62,428 nt of DNA, taken from NCBI GenBank assembly GCA_017431785.1, contig JAFRKJ010000050.1, positions 1 through 62,428 on the forward strand, read 5' to 3'. Below are positions 1 through 7,220 of the stretch, piece after piece. The stretch's first letter is position 1. The number at the start of each line of letters is the position of its first letter. The notes below the pieces were generated by a model, which searched no databases, had not been told where the DNA came from, and was given only the letters and a program-made list of their open reading frames with translations. Made by a program: the position numbers and the translations under genes. Source of the stretch: Bacillota bacterium (lineage in GTDB: Bacteria > Bacillota > Clostridia > Peptostreptococcales > Anaerovoracaceae).

Positions 1-2
1 AT

Positions 3-101
3 AAGGATATTCACATGACACTGGATGTCTACACTGACGTATTCAGTTCCATGAACAATGGAGCCCTGGATAAATTCGATAAATATATCAATGCAATTTA
101 G
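3..101 (+). CDS. Tyrosine-type integrase, C-terminal end (partial at window edge)
   Basis: The reading frame enters from the left edge and ends with TAG at 99-101. The last 32 residues read KDIHMTLDVYTDVF and onward, which matches the end of phage and ICE tyrosine recombinases; the Tyr of DVYTD (codon 30-32) would be the nucleophile that attacks DNA. The preceding Lys-Asp-Ile-His is the usual context of the last catalytic His/Lys box. The rest of the gene, and probably the mobile element itself, lies to the left of the window. A terminator follows at 144-178. Only the tail is visible, so subfamily cannot be told. Confidence 0.75.
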   Translation, partial: KDIHMTLDVYTDVFSSMNNGALDKFDKYINAI

Positions 102-143
102 GCTAGATGTATTTCATGTGCTAGCATAAATATACTCCTTATT

Positions 144-178
144 GAAAAACCTGTCCTCACCCCCTGGGCAGGTTTTTC
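144..178 (+). terminator. Rho-independent terminator after the integrase
   Basis: GAAAAACCTG at 144-153 pairs with CAGGTTTTTC at 169-178, ending in a T run. It lies 43 bases after the integrase stop and has A and T tracts on both sides, so it could work in both directions. Confidence 0.8.
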
Positions 179-385
179 TACATTCCGGAACAAAAAAACG
201 AGCGAAATATCCTCCGAAAACCTCTCCGTTTCCGGGCCATTTTTCCGCCTGGATTTTGGAAAAATGTAGAACAAAAAAGTTCAATAATTGGAGATGGGTT
301 GGAGATTCGGTTGGAGATGACATACCGCCAAAACGCCGGGACCCTTGGGAATACTACGCTCGGAGATTTTCGCATAATAATACCC

Positions 386-432
386 TAGCCAATGAAAATG
401 ACGTCCGATAGGACGTCATTTTTCATTGGCTA
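386..432. repeat. Long near-perfect hairpin (about 21-bp arms, GATA loop)
   Basis: The left arm 386-406 begins TAGCCAATG and ends ATGACGTCC; the right arm 411-432 begins GGACGTCAT and ends CATTGGCTA. The arms pair throughout except for one extra T on the right, around a GATA loop. It could be a bidirectional terminator, but its length and its place between an integrase and a tRNA-like fragment also fit an integration-site structure. No gene is seen between 101 and 598. Confidence 0.7.
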
Positions 433-439
433 CGGGATA

Positions 440-575
440 GGAATCGGTAAGGATTCGAACCTGAAAAGGCGTCGCCGTGAAGCGAGAACGTCCGGTGGAC
501 GTTCGAGTAGGCGGCGGGTCAAGCCGACCGAAAGGGGAGGCGCAGACCGGCGGAGGGGCTGGGGCCCCGCCGCGT
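440..575. other. GC-rich structured stretch with a tRNA T-arm-like fragment; possible attachment region
   Basis: On the minus strand, 449-462 reads as a TPsiC-loop-like sequence, GGTTCGAATCC, as found near the 3' end of tRNA genes, but no full cloverleaf can be built around it. It is followed by inverted repeats: GAACGTCC/GGACGTTC at 486-504 and a GC-rich stem at 548-572 (GGCGG-GGGGC with GCCCCGCC). The stretch is far richer in GC than its surroundings and has no convincing gene. A tRNA 3' end next to an integrase is the classic place for an att site; the link here is inference. Confidence 0.4.
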
Positions 576-597
576 AAATCCTGCTACCCTAAGATAA

Positions 598-1164
598 TTA
601 AGAAACCAGTCGCAGGACACTGTTCACCAACTGTTTTTTCAATTCTTCTGTCGGTATCGGATCAGAAGATGAAAACCACCATCGAATCACTTCTTCAATG
701 GCCCCAATGATAAATTCTGTGAGCAATATCGGATCTGCCGTCAGAGCCTGGCCTGCTGCCTGATCTCGCTGAAGGTGTGTCAGCAGTTCGTCATGTACGC
801 TGTTTCTCATCACTTCGCCGATCGACCACAGCATGGAGTCCGATGCAAGCGATCGCAGCAGTTCGCGATTGTCTTCAAGCAGATCAAAAGCGTGGTAGAG
901 TAGCTGTTCGTAATATTCGGGGCCGGACAGCCTTTGCAATTCACGATCATCCCCGCGATGGTTATCCAAGGCGTCCCGGATGACGAAATCGGCAAATTCA
1001 TACTTGTCACTAAAGTGGTTGTAGAAGGTGGCGGTCCTGACCATAGCGGCGTCGCAGAGCTCCTTGACCGTGATCTCTTCGAAGCGTTTCACCTTCAAGA
1101 GAGCAGTGAATTCCCGCGTTAACGCAGCATAGGTCTTTTGTATTCTCAGATCGGTTCCGGACAT
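598..1164 (-). CDS. TetR/AcrR-family transcriptional regulator
   Basis: The 188-residue protein has the size and shape of TetR repressors: an N-terminal helix-turn-helix at about residues 30-60 (ITVKELCDAA...TFYNHFSDKYEF) and a helical C-terminal half that would bind a ligand and form the dimer. It is divergent from the CrtC-like gene at 1304-2431, with 139 bases between start codons, so it probably represses that gene and itself. The ligand is unknown. Start chosen at ATG 1162-1164; a weak AAAGGAA lies about 14 bases upstream. Confidence 0.85.
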   Translation of the reverse strand: MSGTDLRIQKTYAALTREFTALLKVKRFEEITVKELCDAAMVRTATFYNHFSDKYEFADFVIRDALDNHRGDDRELQRLSGPEYYEQLLYHAFDLLEDNRELLRSLASDSMLWSIGEVMRNSVHDELLTHLQRDQAAGQALTADPILLTEFIIGAIEEVIRWWFSSSDPIPTEELKKQLVNSVLRLVS

Positions 1165-1283
1165 ATTTGACGAATTCCTTTCATGTGTAAATTATTTGAC
1201 TATCAGAAGGCAATCATGCCTTCTCTTTTTTTTGGAAATGAATATAGTTAGATTGTAGATAATTAATTTACTGATGTCAAATA
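1164..1283. promoter_or_regulatory. Divergent control region with three TATTTGAC sites and an inverted repeat
   Basis: The octamer TATTTGAC occurs at 1164-1171 and 1193-1200, and inverted (GTCAAATA) at 1276-1283, flanking both start regions. Between them AGAAGGCA (1205-1212) pairs with TGCCTTCT (1217-1224), followed by CTTTTTTTTT. The octamers or the palindrome could be the TetR operator; the palindrome with its T run could alternatively be an attenuator in the leader of the plus-strand gene. Confidence 0.5.
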
Positions 1284-1303
1284 AAATCGAGGAGGTACAT
1301 AAG

Positions 1304-2431
1304 ATGGAAACAGTAAGAGTTTTGGACAGACCGGAAGATTTTAAGAAATATGGGATCAAACAGGAAGGTTTGGAAGCATGGGAAGATGGAAGGCGTGACA
1401 GTTCAGAATCTGGTCACGGTGAGATCTGGTACTTTGACTGCAGCTTTGAAGACGGCACTACGCTTGTATTAGGGTTCCGTCCAAAATCTGTGGATCGTCT
1501 CATGCAGCCGGAGGATAACCCGAACGTTGCCATCAATTACACCAATAAGGAAGGAGAGACTTTCTTTGATTACAGGATGTGCAGTATTGAGGAATCAGTT
1601 TTCTCAAAAGACAAATGCGAACTGAAAATAGGAGCGCATTACCTTAAGGGCAGCAACTGGGATGAATACGACGTGAAGATCGTACCGGAAGAACCATCTG
1701 CGCTTGTTGTGGACGGTAAGCCTTCCGAAGATCATTCGGCCAGTGTGGACCTTCATTTCACGGCAGAGACCAAACCATTCAGACCAGGAACCGGGATCAT
1801 CGATGTTGGAGAAGGATTCTACTACAATTTCATCTGTATTACCAGAATGCAAGTGCACGGCCATATCCATATCAACGGAGAGGATAAGGAAGTATGCGGT
1901 GCGGCATATTACAACCATCAGTGGTTTAATATCAGTCCTGCAATCGCTTTTCACCACTGGGTCTGGGGACGCCAGAATATCGGCGAATACAGTATCCTGA
2001 TCTACGACATGGTCACAAGAAAGAGTACAGGTCTGGTGCAGATCCCGCTGTTTACAATCGATGATATGCAGGGAAACAGGATCTTCGAGAATACTTCAAG
2101 CAGCAACATGAGCTACGAGATCCTCGATACGTATATCGAAAAAGTAAGCGGTAAGGAATATCCGTGCGCCCTTAGATATACTTTTGAAGGGGATGACATG
2201 AAGATCACCTACACCATTCGTAATCCGCAGGAGATCGGCATCATGTTTGTATATGGTGATGCTCCGGAACCTGTCAGGAAGCAGTATGATGCCATGGGAA
2301 TCAAGCCATCCTATACAAGAAATCTCGCCGATACTGAGCTTACGATCGAAACAAAAGATGACTGCAAGACGATCCGCGGCAGAATGCTGTATGAATTCAA
2401 CTTTCCTGGTAAAGAATTGCGAGAGAATTAA
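1304..2431 (+). CDS. CrtC/AttH-like lipocalin-fold protein
   Basis: The 375-residue protein resembles the CrtC (hydroxyneurosporene synthase)/AttH/tocopherol-cyclase-like superfamily, in which two lipocalin-like barrels bind a hydrophobic substrate. The family-like signature is YYNHQWFN near residue 200, followed by HHWVWGRQN, rich in aromatic and His residues as in the CrtC active site. No signal peptide is seen. The start is ATG 1304, preceded by GAGGAGGT at 1289-1296; a longer in-frame start at 1274 lacks this. Its only partner is the divergent TetR gene. Substrate and reaction are unknown: family members hydrate, cyclise or isomerise polyenes, but this one sits outside any carotenoid cluster. 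Confidence 0.6.
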   Translation: METVRVLDRPEDFKKYGIKQEGLEAWEDGRRDSSESGHGEIWYFDCSFEDGTTLVLGFRPKSVDRLMQPEDNPNVAINYTNKEGETFFDYRMCSIEESVFSKDKCELKIGAHYLKGSNWDEYDVKIVPEEPSALVVDGKPSEDHSASVDLHFTAETKPFRPGTGIIDVGEGFYYNFICITRMQVHGHIHINGEDKEVCGAAYYNHQWFNISPAIAFHHWVWGRQNIGEYSILIYDMVTRKSTGLVQIPLFTIDDMQGNRIFENTSSSNMSYEILDTYIEKVSGKEYPCALRYTFEGDDMKITYTIRNPQEIGIMFVYGDAPEPVRKQYDAMGIKPSYTRNLADTELTIETKDDCKTIRGRMLYEFNFPGKELREN

Positions 2432-2550
2432 GCATGGCAGAACATCAGCAATCAGATTTTCGTGAGCAGATATCGGCTATACCTGCCCAACGAATGAAAT
2501 CGTTGCAAATACTAACTTCTTTTAATAATATTGCCTACCCTGGCAAAAAA

Positions 2551-2576
2551 AACAACACCTATTCGGGTGCTGTTTT
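2551..2576 (+). terminator. Terminator after the CrtC-like gene
   Basis: AACAACACC at 2551-2559 pairs, with one mismatch, with GGTGCTGTT ending at 2574, followed by TTCTTT. Confidence 0.65.
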
Positions 2577-2585
2577 CTTTATACA

Positions 2586-2618
2586 AAAAGCTCCGGAGAT
2601 TTCTCTCCGGAGCCTTTT
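2586..2618. terminator. Bidirectional terminator between convergent genes
   Basis: GCTCCGGAGA (2590-2599) and TCTCCGGAGC (2604-2613) form a perfect 10-bp stem with AAAA before and TTTT after. It ends the minus-strand STAS-GNAT gene and backs up the plus-strand terminator. Confidence 0.85.
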
Positions 2619-2635
2619 ATTATTTACATAAGAAT

Positions 2636-3427
2636 TTATAGATCCTTTTCCAGATCCACGCCATAGGTATCGTCTTCAACCTGCGTCATCTCGAACTCGC
2701 CGCTTGGGAATTTGTATCCCATCTTCTGATAGAATCTAAAAGCTGACATAGAAGCATTCAGCACGACTTTTTTTGTTTCCTGTGCATAGGAATCCTGTTC
2801 CAGAATTTTAAGCATCTTGGAGCCAAGTTTAAGATGACGATAAGCAGGATCGGAAAACAGCATACCCACATAGGCGCTTTTGCCATCGTCATTAAGTTTA
2901 ATATATCCGCAAGCAACCAGGGCATCAGATTGGTCTTCAAACATCAGATAGGCGTGATAATGCTCTGCAACTGTTGTGAGGTAATCAAGATCGTAACCAT
3001 CAAACCATGCATCGCATTCAAAATCCTCATAGATTAATTGTACTTTATCATCTGCTATCCCTTTTTCAATCAGTGCCTTCACGGCAGGGACATCAGAAAC
3101 AGTCATTCTCCTGCAATAGGTACCCGCAGTCTCTTCTTTGAACGATTTCAAAGAAAGGAAATCCGTAAAACCTGTAATATCGAATATTTCCACGATTATT
3201 TTAGGTACGTTAGTAAGTGTCAGACCTTTTTTTTCGGAAAATGCTCTATGTGCTTTAAGAATGACTCGCAATCCTGCAGACGAAATATACTCGAGATTGT
3301 TCAGATTGAGTTCAAGTGAGTCCGCATTATCGATCATGGAATTAATTTCCGCCTCAAACTGAGGTGCGTTTTCTGCGTCGATCCTACCGACCAGTTCCAA
3401 AGTGTTATTATTTCTGATTATTTTCAT
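2636..3427 (-). CDS. STAS domain fused to a GNAT acetyltransferase
   Basis: Residues 1 to about 100 are a STAS fold like the anti-sigma-factor antagonist SpoIIAA: a LELVGRID opening, LELNLNNLEYISSAGLRVIL with the serine that kinases phosphorylate in antagonists (SSAG), and a closing FDITGFTDFLSL. Residues about 115-263 look like a GNAT N-acetyltransferase, ending with the acetyl-CoA-site pattern AYVGMLFSDPAYRHLKLGSKML and the C-terminal SAFRFYQKMGYKF. No anti-sigma kinase or sigma factor is adjacent. The start is ATG 3425-3427 or 3431-3433; neither has a ribosome site. A TAAAAT lies seven bases before the former, so a leaderless message is possible. The frame continues upstream, but that part is not STAS-like. 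An acetyltransferase tuned by a phosphorylatable STAS domain is inference. Confidence 0.75.
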   Translation of the reverse strand: MKIIRNNNTLELVGRIDAENAPQFEAEINSMIDNADSLELNLNNLEYISSAGLRVILKAHRAFSEKKGLTLTNVPKIIVEIFDITGFTDFLSLKSFKEETAGTYCRRMTVSDVPAVKALIEKGIADDKVQLIYEDFECDAWFDGYDLDYLTTVAEHYHAYLMFEDQSDALVACGYIKLNDDGKSAYVGMLFSDPAYRHLKLGSKMLKILEQDSYAQETKKVVLNASMSAFRFYQKMGYKFPSGEFEMTQVEDDTYGVDLEKDL

Positions 3428-3608
3428 GCTCATAATTTTAAGATGCTTTGATGATAAGTTAACTCTGATGTATCTTTTCTCACTTTGCTCATGAGATATT
3501 ATACTACGTATTGTCGGTGAATGCCATGCAGAAAAAGCGTGGATGATTCGATTTTCGCTTTTGCTTTCTTGTGATAAAATGTTTCTGATAAATCTGGAAG
3601 GAGAGTGA

Positions 3609-4427
3609 TTGGAAGTGGCGACAGGAAGAATGGAGTTCCATGCGGATTCGCTGATGCAGCACACAAATTTCTCATTCGTGTTTCCAAATGATGTGGAAAT
3701 GGAGGAGGTGCGGGATCTTCAGCATTATGAAAGAGATCCCCGGAATCTGATTCTGCTCCATGGGCTGACTGGGACAGATACAGACTGGCTGTACGGCGGC
3801 ATCGCACAGCAAGTGGCAATCCAATATAATCTGAATGTGTTCATGCCGACAACAGGGAACTCGTTTTATCTGGATCGAGGATATTTAGGCGGCAACTACT
3901 GCACCTTCATCGGGAAAGAACTTCCGGAGTATCTAAGGACGACCTTCGGAATTAAAATGGAGCGTGAAAACACAATGATCGGAGGACTGTCCATGGGAGG
4001 ATACGGAGCGATCCATGTGGCGCTGACTTACCCGGATGTCTTTTCATCGTGTATCGCTCTCTCATCGGCGATTCATATGGATGACATGGCCTCGGCCATG
4101 CGTGCCGGTTCAGAAGAAGCCATTCCACTGAAGATGGCGAAGGAACTTTTTGGTGATCCGGATCAGTTAGTATCGTCGGATATGAATCCACAAGTGCAGT
4201 ATCGCAGGTTAAAAGAATCCGGACAGCAGATTCCGTTCATGTATATCGCATGTGGTACGGAAGATGATCTCTGTGGTGCGAATCGCGCATTTGGAGATTT
4301 CCTGCATGCAGAAGGTGCGGATTATTATTATGAAGAGGGTCCCGGAAGGCACGACTGGTTTTTCTGGAACGAGTATCTGGACCGAGGACTCCGATATACA
4401 CTTCCACATGTCTACGTGAAGCCATGA
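3609..4427 (+). CDS. Esterase D/S-formylglutathione-hydrolase-like alpha/beta hydrolase
   Basis: The 272-residue protein belongs to the putative esterase family (PF00756 type). The nucleophile elbow GLSMGGYGA lies near residue 125 with the catalytic Ser in G-x-S-x-G; a catalytic His is in GRHDWFFW near residue 247; LLHGLTGTDTDW near residue 50 gives the oxyanion region. It has no signal peptide. The start is TTG 3609 with AAGGAGA at 3598-3604; GTG 3615 is the next candidate. A TAAAAT preceded by TTGTG just upstream gives a likely promoter. The substrate is probably a short acyl ester, unknown in detail. Confidence 0.8.
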   Translation: MEVATGRMEFHADSLMQHTNFSFVFPNDVEMEEVRDLQHYERDPRNLILLHGLTGTDTDWLYGGIAQQVAIQYNLNVFMPTTGNSFYLDRGYLGGNYCTFIGKELPEYLRTTFGIKMERENTMIGGLSMGGYGAIHVALTYPDVFSSCIALSSAIHMDDMASAMRAGSEEAIPLKMAKELFGDPDQLVSSDMNPQVQYRRLKESGQQIPFMYIACGTEDDLCGANRAFGDFLHAEGADYYYEEGPGRHDWFFWNEYLDRGLRYTLPHVYVKP

Positions 4428-4466
4428 TATACTATACAAAAATCATCGTAATGACAGGAGAAAGAT

Positions 4467-5432
4467 ATGAAAGAAATATCAATCAATGAAATAGAACCGG
4501 TCAGAATCGGACAGGTTGAGAACAGCAAGGCAGGAACAGGCTGCACGGTGTTCGTTTGTCCGGAAGGGATGCGCGCCGGTCTGGATGTCAGAGGCGGCGG
4601 TCCTGCAGGGCGGGAGACGCAGCTGCTGAATCCGCTGATGGCGGCACAGGAAATACACGCAGTCGTTCTGGCGGGCGGCAGCGCTTTTGGGCTGGAAGCC
4701 GCCAACGGCGTAATGAATTGTCTGGAGGAACGGGACATTGGATTTGACGTCGGCGTAACAAAGGTGCCTCTGGTAGTGCAGTCCAGCCTCTTCGATTTGA
4801 CAGTGGGAGATACATTCACCCGACCGGACGTGAAAATGGGCTATGAGGCGGCAAAACAGGCTCTGGAAAACCCAAATTACCGCGACGGCAACTACGGCGC
4901 GGGATGCGGCTGCACCGTAGGAAAAATCGGCGGTATGGAGACATGCATGAAGACCGGCATCGGAAGCTATGCAGTCCAGATTGAAGATCTCAAGATTGGG
5001 GCTGTCGTTGCGGTCAATGCTCTCGGTGATATTTTTGACTGGAAGATCGGCGAGCAGATTGCAGGACTCCTGACAGAAGATCAGAACGGATTCCGCAGCA
5101 CAGAAGAAGTTCTGCGGAGCAGTATCGAAGCAGTAGAGAATCGCTTTGTGGAGAATACAACACTTGGAATCATCATCACGAATGCCGCATTTGACAAGGC
5201 AGCTCTTTGCAAGATCGCGGGCATGGCCCATGACGGATACGCCAGGTCGATCCGTCCGGTGCATACTTCAGCAGATGGCGACAGCATATACGCGGTATCC
5301 GTCGGAGAGGTTAAAGCGGACCGCGACGTGATCGGCGCGCTTGCGGCCGAAGTGATCAGCGAAGCAATCAAAAGGGCCGTCCAAAACGCCGAGAGCGCTT
5401 ATGGATTCCCATCGGCGGGAGGTTTGAAATGA
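4467..5432 (+). CDS. P1 (S58, DmpA-like) family N-terminal-nucleophile peptidase
   Basis: The 321-residue protein matches the DmpA/BapA aminopeptidase and NylC amidase family: VLAGGSAFGLEAANG near residue 70, GAGCGCTVGK near 147, and the self-cleavage site ENTTLGIIITNA near residue 230. In NylC-type members the chain breaks before the Thr, which becomes the nucleophile; here Asn-Thr-Thr is intact. Likely activity is removal of N-terminal residues or hydrolysis of small amides; the substrate is unknown. AGGAG lies 7-11 bases before ATG 4467. Its end overlaps the next start by four bases (ATGA), so the two are co-translated. Confidence 0.85.
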   Translation: MKEISINEIEPVRIGQVENSKAGTGCTVFVCPEGMRAGLDVRGGGPAGRETQLLNPLMAAQEIHAVVLAGGSAFGLEAANGVMNCLEERDIGFDVGVTKVPLVVQSSLFDLTVGDTFTRPDVKMGYEAAKQALENPNYRDGNYGAGCGCTVGKIGGMETCMKTGIGSYAVQIEDLKIGAVVAVNALGDIFDWKIGEQIAGLLTEDQNGFRSTEEVLRSSIEAVENRFVENTTLGIIITNAAFDKAALCKIAGMAHDGYARSIRPVHTSADGDSIYAVSVGEVKADRDVIGALAAEVISEAIKRAVQNAESAYGFPSAGGLK

Positions 5433-6184
5433 AGACGATCACCATATTCCGCGGCAGTCCGCGAAAGCAGGGAAACACCAACGCACTGACGGATGTTGTT
5501 GCGGAACGTCTCAGAGAACTCGAATGTGATGTGCGGGAGTTCAATCTGAGTGAAATGAATATCAGCCCTTGTATCGCATGCAGAGCGTGTCAGCAGGATT
5601 GGAGCAGCGTCACTTGTGCGCAGGATGACGATATGCAGCAGATTTTTGATGCCATAATAGACAGCGAACTCCTCATTCTGGCAACACCGGTTTACTCCTG
5701 GTACTGCACACCGCCGATGAAGTCCATGCTGGACCGTCTGGTTTACGCTATGAACATGTACTACGGTGAAGAACGGGGCCCGTCACTCTGGAAGGGCAAA
5801 CGTGTGGCGCTCATTGCGACCAGCGGTTATCCATCAGAGAAAGGACCAGACCTGCTGGAGGAAGGCGTGCGCCGTTACTGCAAACATTCCCAGTTGGAAT
5901 ATGAAGGAATGCTCTGGGGCAGGCATGAAGGATACACCATCGACTTTATGGATGAGAAAAAACAAAGACAGGCCATTGCTTTTGCAGAGAAGCTGCTCGC
6001 CGCCGACAGAATATGTCCATGTTGCGGACAGCATTATTTTACGGAGAAAAATGCCTATGAGATCTGTCCGGTCTGCGGATGGGAGGACGATCCTGTCCAG
6101 AGACGTGATCCGGATTTCGCAGGCGGTGCCAACGTACTCAGTTTGAATGAAGCCAGAAGGGAATACCATGAAGAAGAAAAATAA
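5429..6184 (+). CDS. Iron-sulfur-flavoprotein-like NADPH/FMN reductase fused to a CPCC Cys-rich domain
   Basis: Residues 1 to about 185 are a flavodoxin-fold NAD(P)H-dependent FMN reductase (opening TITIFRGSPRKQGNTNAL, the FMN phosphate loop), carrying the CIACRAC...C cluster near residue 48 that resembles the [4Fe-4S] site of iron-sulfur flavoproteins, with a slightly longer last gap. Residues about 193-251 are a CPCC domain: CPCCGQHYF, CPVCGWEDDPVQ and a trailing LNEARREY, a small Cys-rich module usually found alone. The gene starts inside the stop of the P1 peptidase gene and overlaps the following lipoprotein gene by 17 bases, so three genes form one unit. The physiological acceptor is unknown. 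Confidence 0.8.
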   Translation: MKTITIFRGSPRKQGNTNALTDVVAERLRELECDVREFNLSEMNISPCIACRACQQDWSSVTCAQDDDMQQIFDAIIDSELLILATPVYSWYCTPPMKSMLDRLVYAMNMYYGEERGPSLWKGKRVALIATSGYPSEKGPDLLEEGVRRYCKHSQLEYEGMLWGRHEGYTIDFMDEKKQRQAIAFAEKLLAADRICPCCGQHYFTEKNAYEICPVCGWEDDPVQRRDPDFAGGANVLSLNEARREYHEEEK

Positions 6185-6659
6185 TGCAAAGACAGCGCTG
6201 ACTGGACTGATCATTATTCTGGCAGTCATGCTTTCTGTGACGCTGGCGTTCACAGGCTGCGGAAAGAAAAACAGCAACGCAGCAGAGGAGGGTACGACCC
6301 AGTCACTGCCGACTGAGACCATTCAGACAGAGCAGATAGAGACTACACAGGCTGAACAGATAGAAACGACACAGACTGCGACTGTACAGGCTGATTACAA
6401 GTTCAGAAGCTACGACTTGCTGAAGAGCCACTATAAGAAACATGGGAAGTATATGGGGTTTGATTCTCCAGAAGAGTATCTTGCTGCGGCAAATGCTGTG
6501 ATAGCAAATCCTGAAGCCTTGACAAAGACCGAGAAGGAAGATGGGGACATGGTTTATTATGTGGAGGATACAAATGAGTTTGTAGTGCTTTCAACAGACG
6601 GATATATCAGAACCTACTTTAACCCGGACGGCGGCAAGGGGTACTTTGATAGGCAGTGA
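6168..6659 (+). CDS. Small lipoprotein with Thr/Gln-rich linker
   Basis: This 163-residue protein has a lipoprotein signal: a Lys-rich start, a hydrophobic core and the lipobox LAFTGCGKK, with the lipidated Cys near residue 30. A linker of repeated TEQIETTQ/AEQIETTQ units follows (about residues 50-70), then a C-terminal domain of about 90 residues (YDLLKSHYKKHGKYMGFDSPEEYLAAANAV) that recalls short secreted domains next to cell-wall proteins, but I do not recognise its function. The start is ATG 6168 with AGAAGGGA upstream; it overlaps the flavoprotein gene by 17 bases. Confidence 0.75.
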   Translation: MKKKNNAKTALTGLIIILAVMLSVTLAFTGCGKKNSNAAEEGTTQSLPTETIQTEQIETTQAEQIETTQTATVQADYKFRSYDLLKSHYKKHGKYMGFDSPEEYLAAANAVIANPEALTKTEKEDGDMVYYVEDTNEFVVLSTDGYIRTYFNPDGGKGYFDRQ

Positions 6660-6691
6660 CTGTCTGCATGACAACTGGATAAAGGCAACAC

Positions 6692-6719
6692 AAAAAGGAG
6701 CTCCAATGGCTCCTTTTGC
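6692..6719. terminator. Bidirectional terminator between lipoprotein and spoVG
   Basis: AAAAAGGAGC (6692-6701) pairs with GCTCCTTTT (6709-6717). It serves the plus-strand lipoprotein gene and the convergent spoVG. Confidence 0.8.
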
Positions 6720-6747
6720 TTTACCAACATTGAACTTTCTTATCTTG

Positions 6748-7044
6748 CTAAAACTCTGCCGGTGCATCAGCTTCTTCGGAAACCTTCTCAGCTAGCACTT
6801 TGTCGTATTCCTCAAAGATGGCGTCTCTGATTTTGTTTCTGGTTTCAGATACCAGTGGGTGAGCGATATCTCTAAAATCGCCTTCTCCCATTTTCCTGCT
6901 AGGCATCGCGATGAACAGACCATTCTGCCCTTCGATGATTTTGATGTCGTGCACAACAAACTCGTCGTCAAAGGTGATCGACACAACAGCTTTCATTTTA
7001 CCTTCATCGCTAACCTTGCGGATACGAACGTCTGTGATATTCAT
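6748..7044 (-). CDS. spoVG: Septation/regulatory protein SpoVG
   Basis: The 98-residue protein is SpoVG over its full length: [11 protein letters not shown] at the start and the basic DNA/RNA-contacting stretch [18 protein letters not shown]. SpoVG is a small nucleic-acid-binding regulator found in many Bacillota, not only spore formers. In Bacillus it precedes glmU-prs-pth-mfd in the same direction; here it is turned around and diverges from murC-prs-pth-mfd. An AAAGGCGG ribosome site lies 6-8 bases before the start. Confidence 0.95.
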   Translation of the reverse strand: MNITDVRIRKVSDEGKMKAVVSITFDDEFVVHDIKIIEGQNGLFIAMPSRKMGEGDFRDIAHPLVSETRNKIRDAIFEEYDKVLAEKVSEEADAPAEF

Positions 7045-7085
7045 CTTTTACCGCCTTTCATACCCCCTTATGAATTATCAAAAAG

Positions 7086-7114
7086 AGTATACACGCAAAT
7101 GATTGAAAAAACAA
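7086..7114 (-). promoter_or_regulatory. Promoter of spoVG
   Basis: On the minus strand TTGTTT (7114-7109) and TATACT (7091-7086) are separated by 17 bases, about 40 bases before the ATG. It looks like a housekeeping sigma promoter rather than the sigma-H type known for Bacillus spoVG. Confidence 0.65.
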
Positions 7115-7183
7115 GTAATTATGCAAAAAATCTGACAATTATAAATAATGAGGTTTTACTTTTTTCGCATATGGGTGTTTTTT

Positions 7184-7194
7184 TATGTTATACT
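7184..7194 (+). promoter_or_regulatory. Extended -10 promoter of the murC operon
   Basis: TATG-T-TATACT is an extended (TRTGN) -10 element, ending 26 bases before the murC start. No good -35 is seen. Confidence 0.6.
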
Positions 7195-7220
7195 TAACGT
7201 GCATAAATAGGGGGACATCG

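Noticed and set aside
142-577. Short open frames on both strands
   Set aside because: They cover the terminator, long hairpin and GC-rich block, overlap each other in several frames, and have no ribosome sites or recognisable sequence.
440-600. A complete tRNA gene on the minus strand
   Set aside because: Only the T-loop-like part is present; the T stem pairs poorly and no acceptor stem, D arm or anticodon arm can be built.
2434-2631. A 65-residue frame after the CrtC-like gene
   Set aside because: It runs through two terminators and has no ribosome site.
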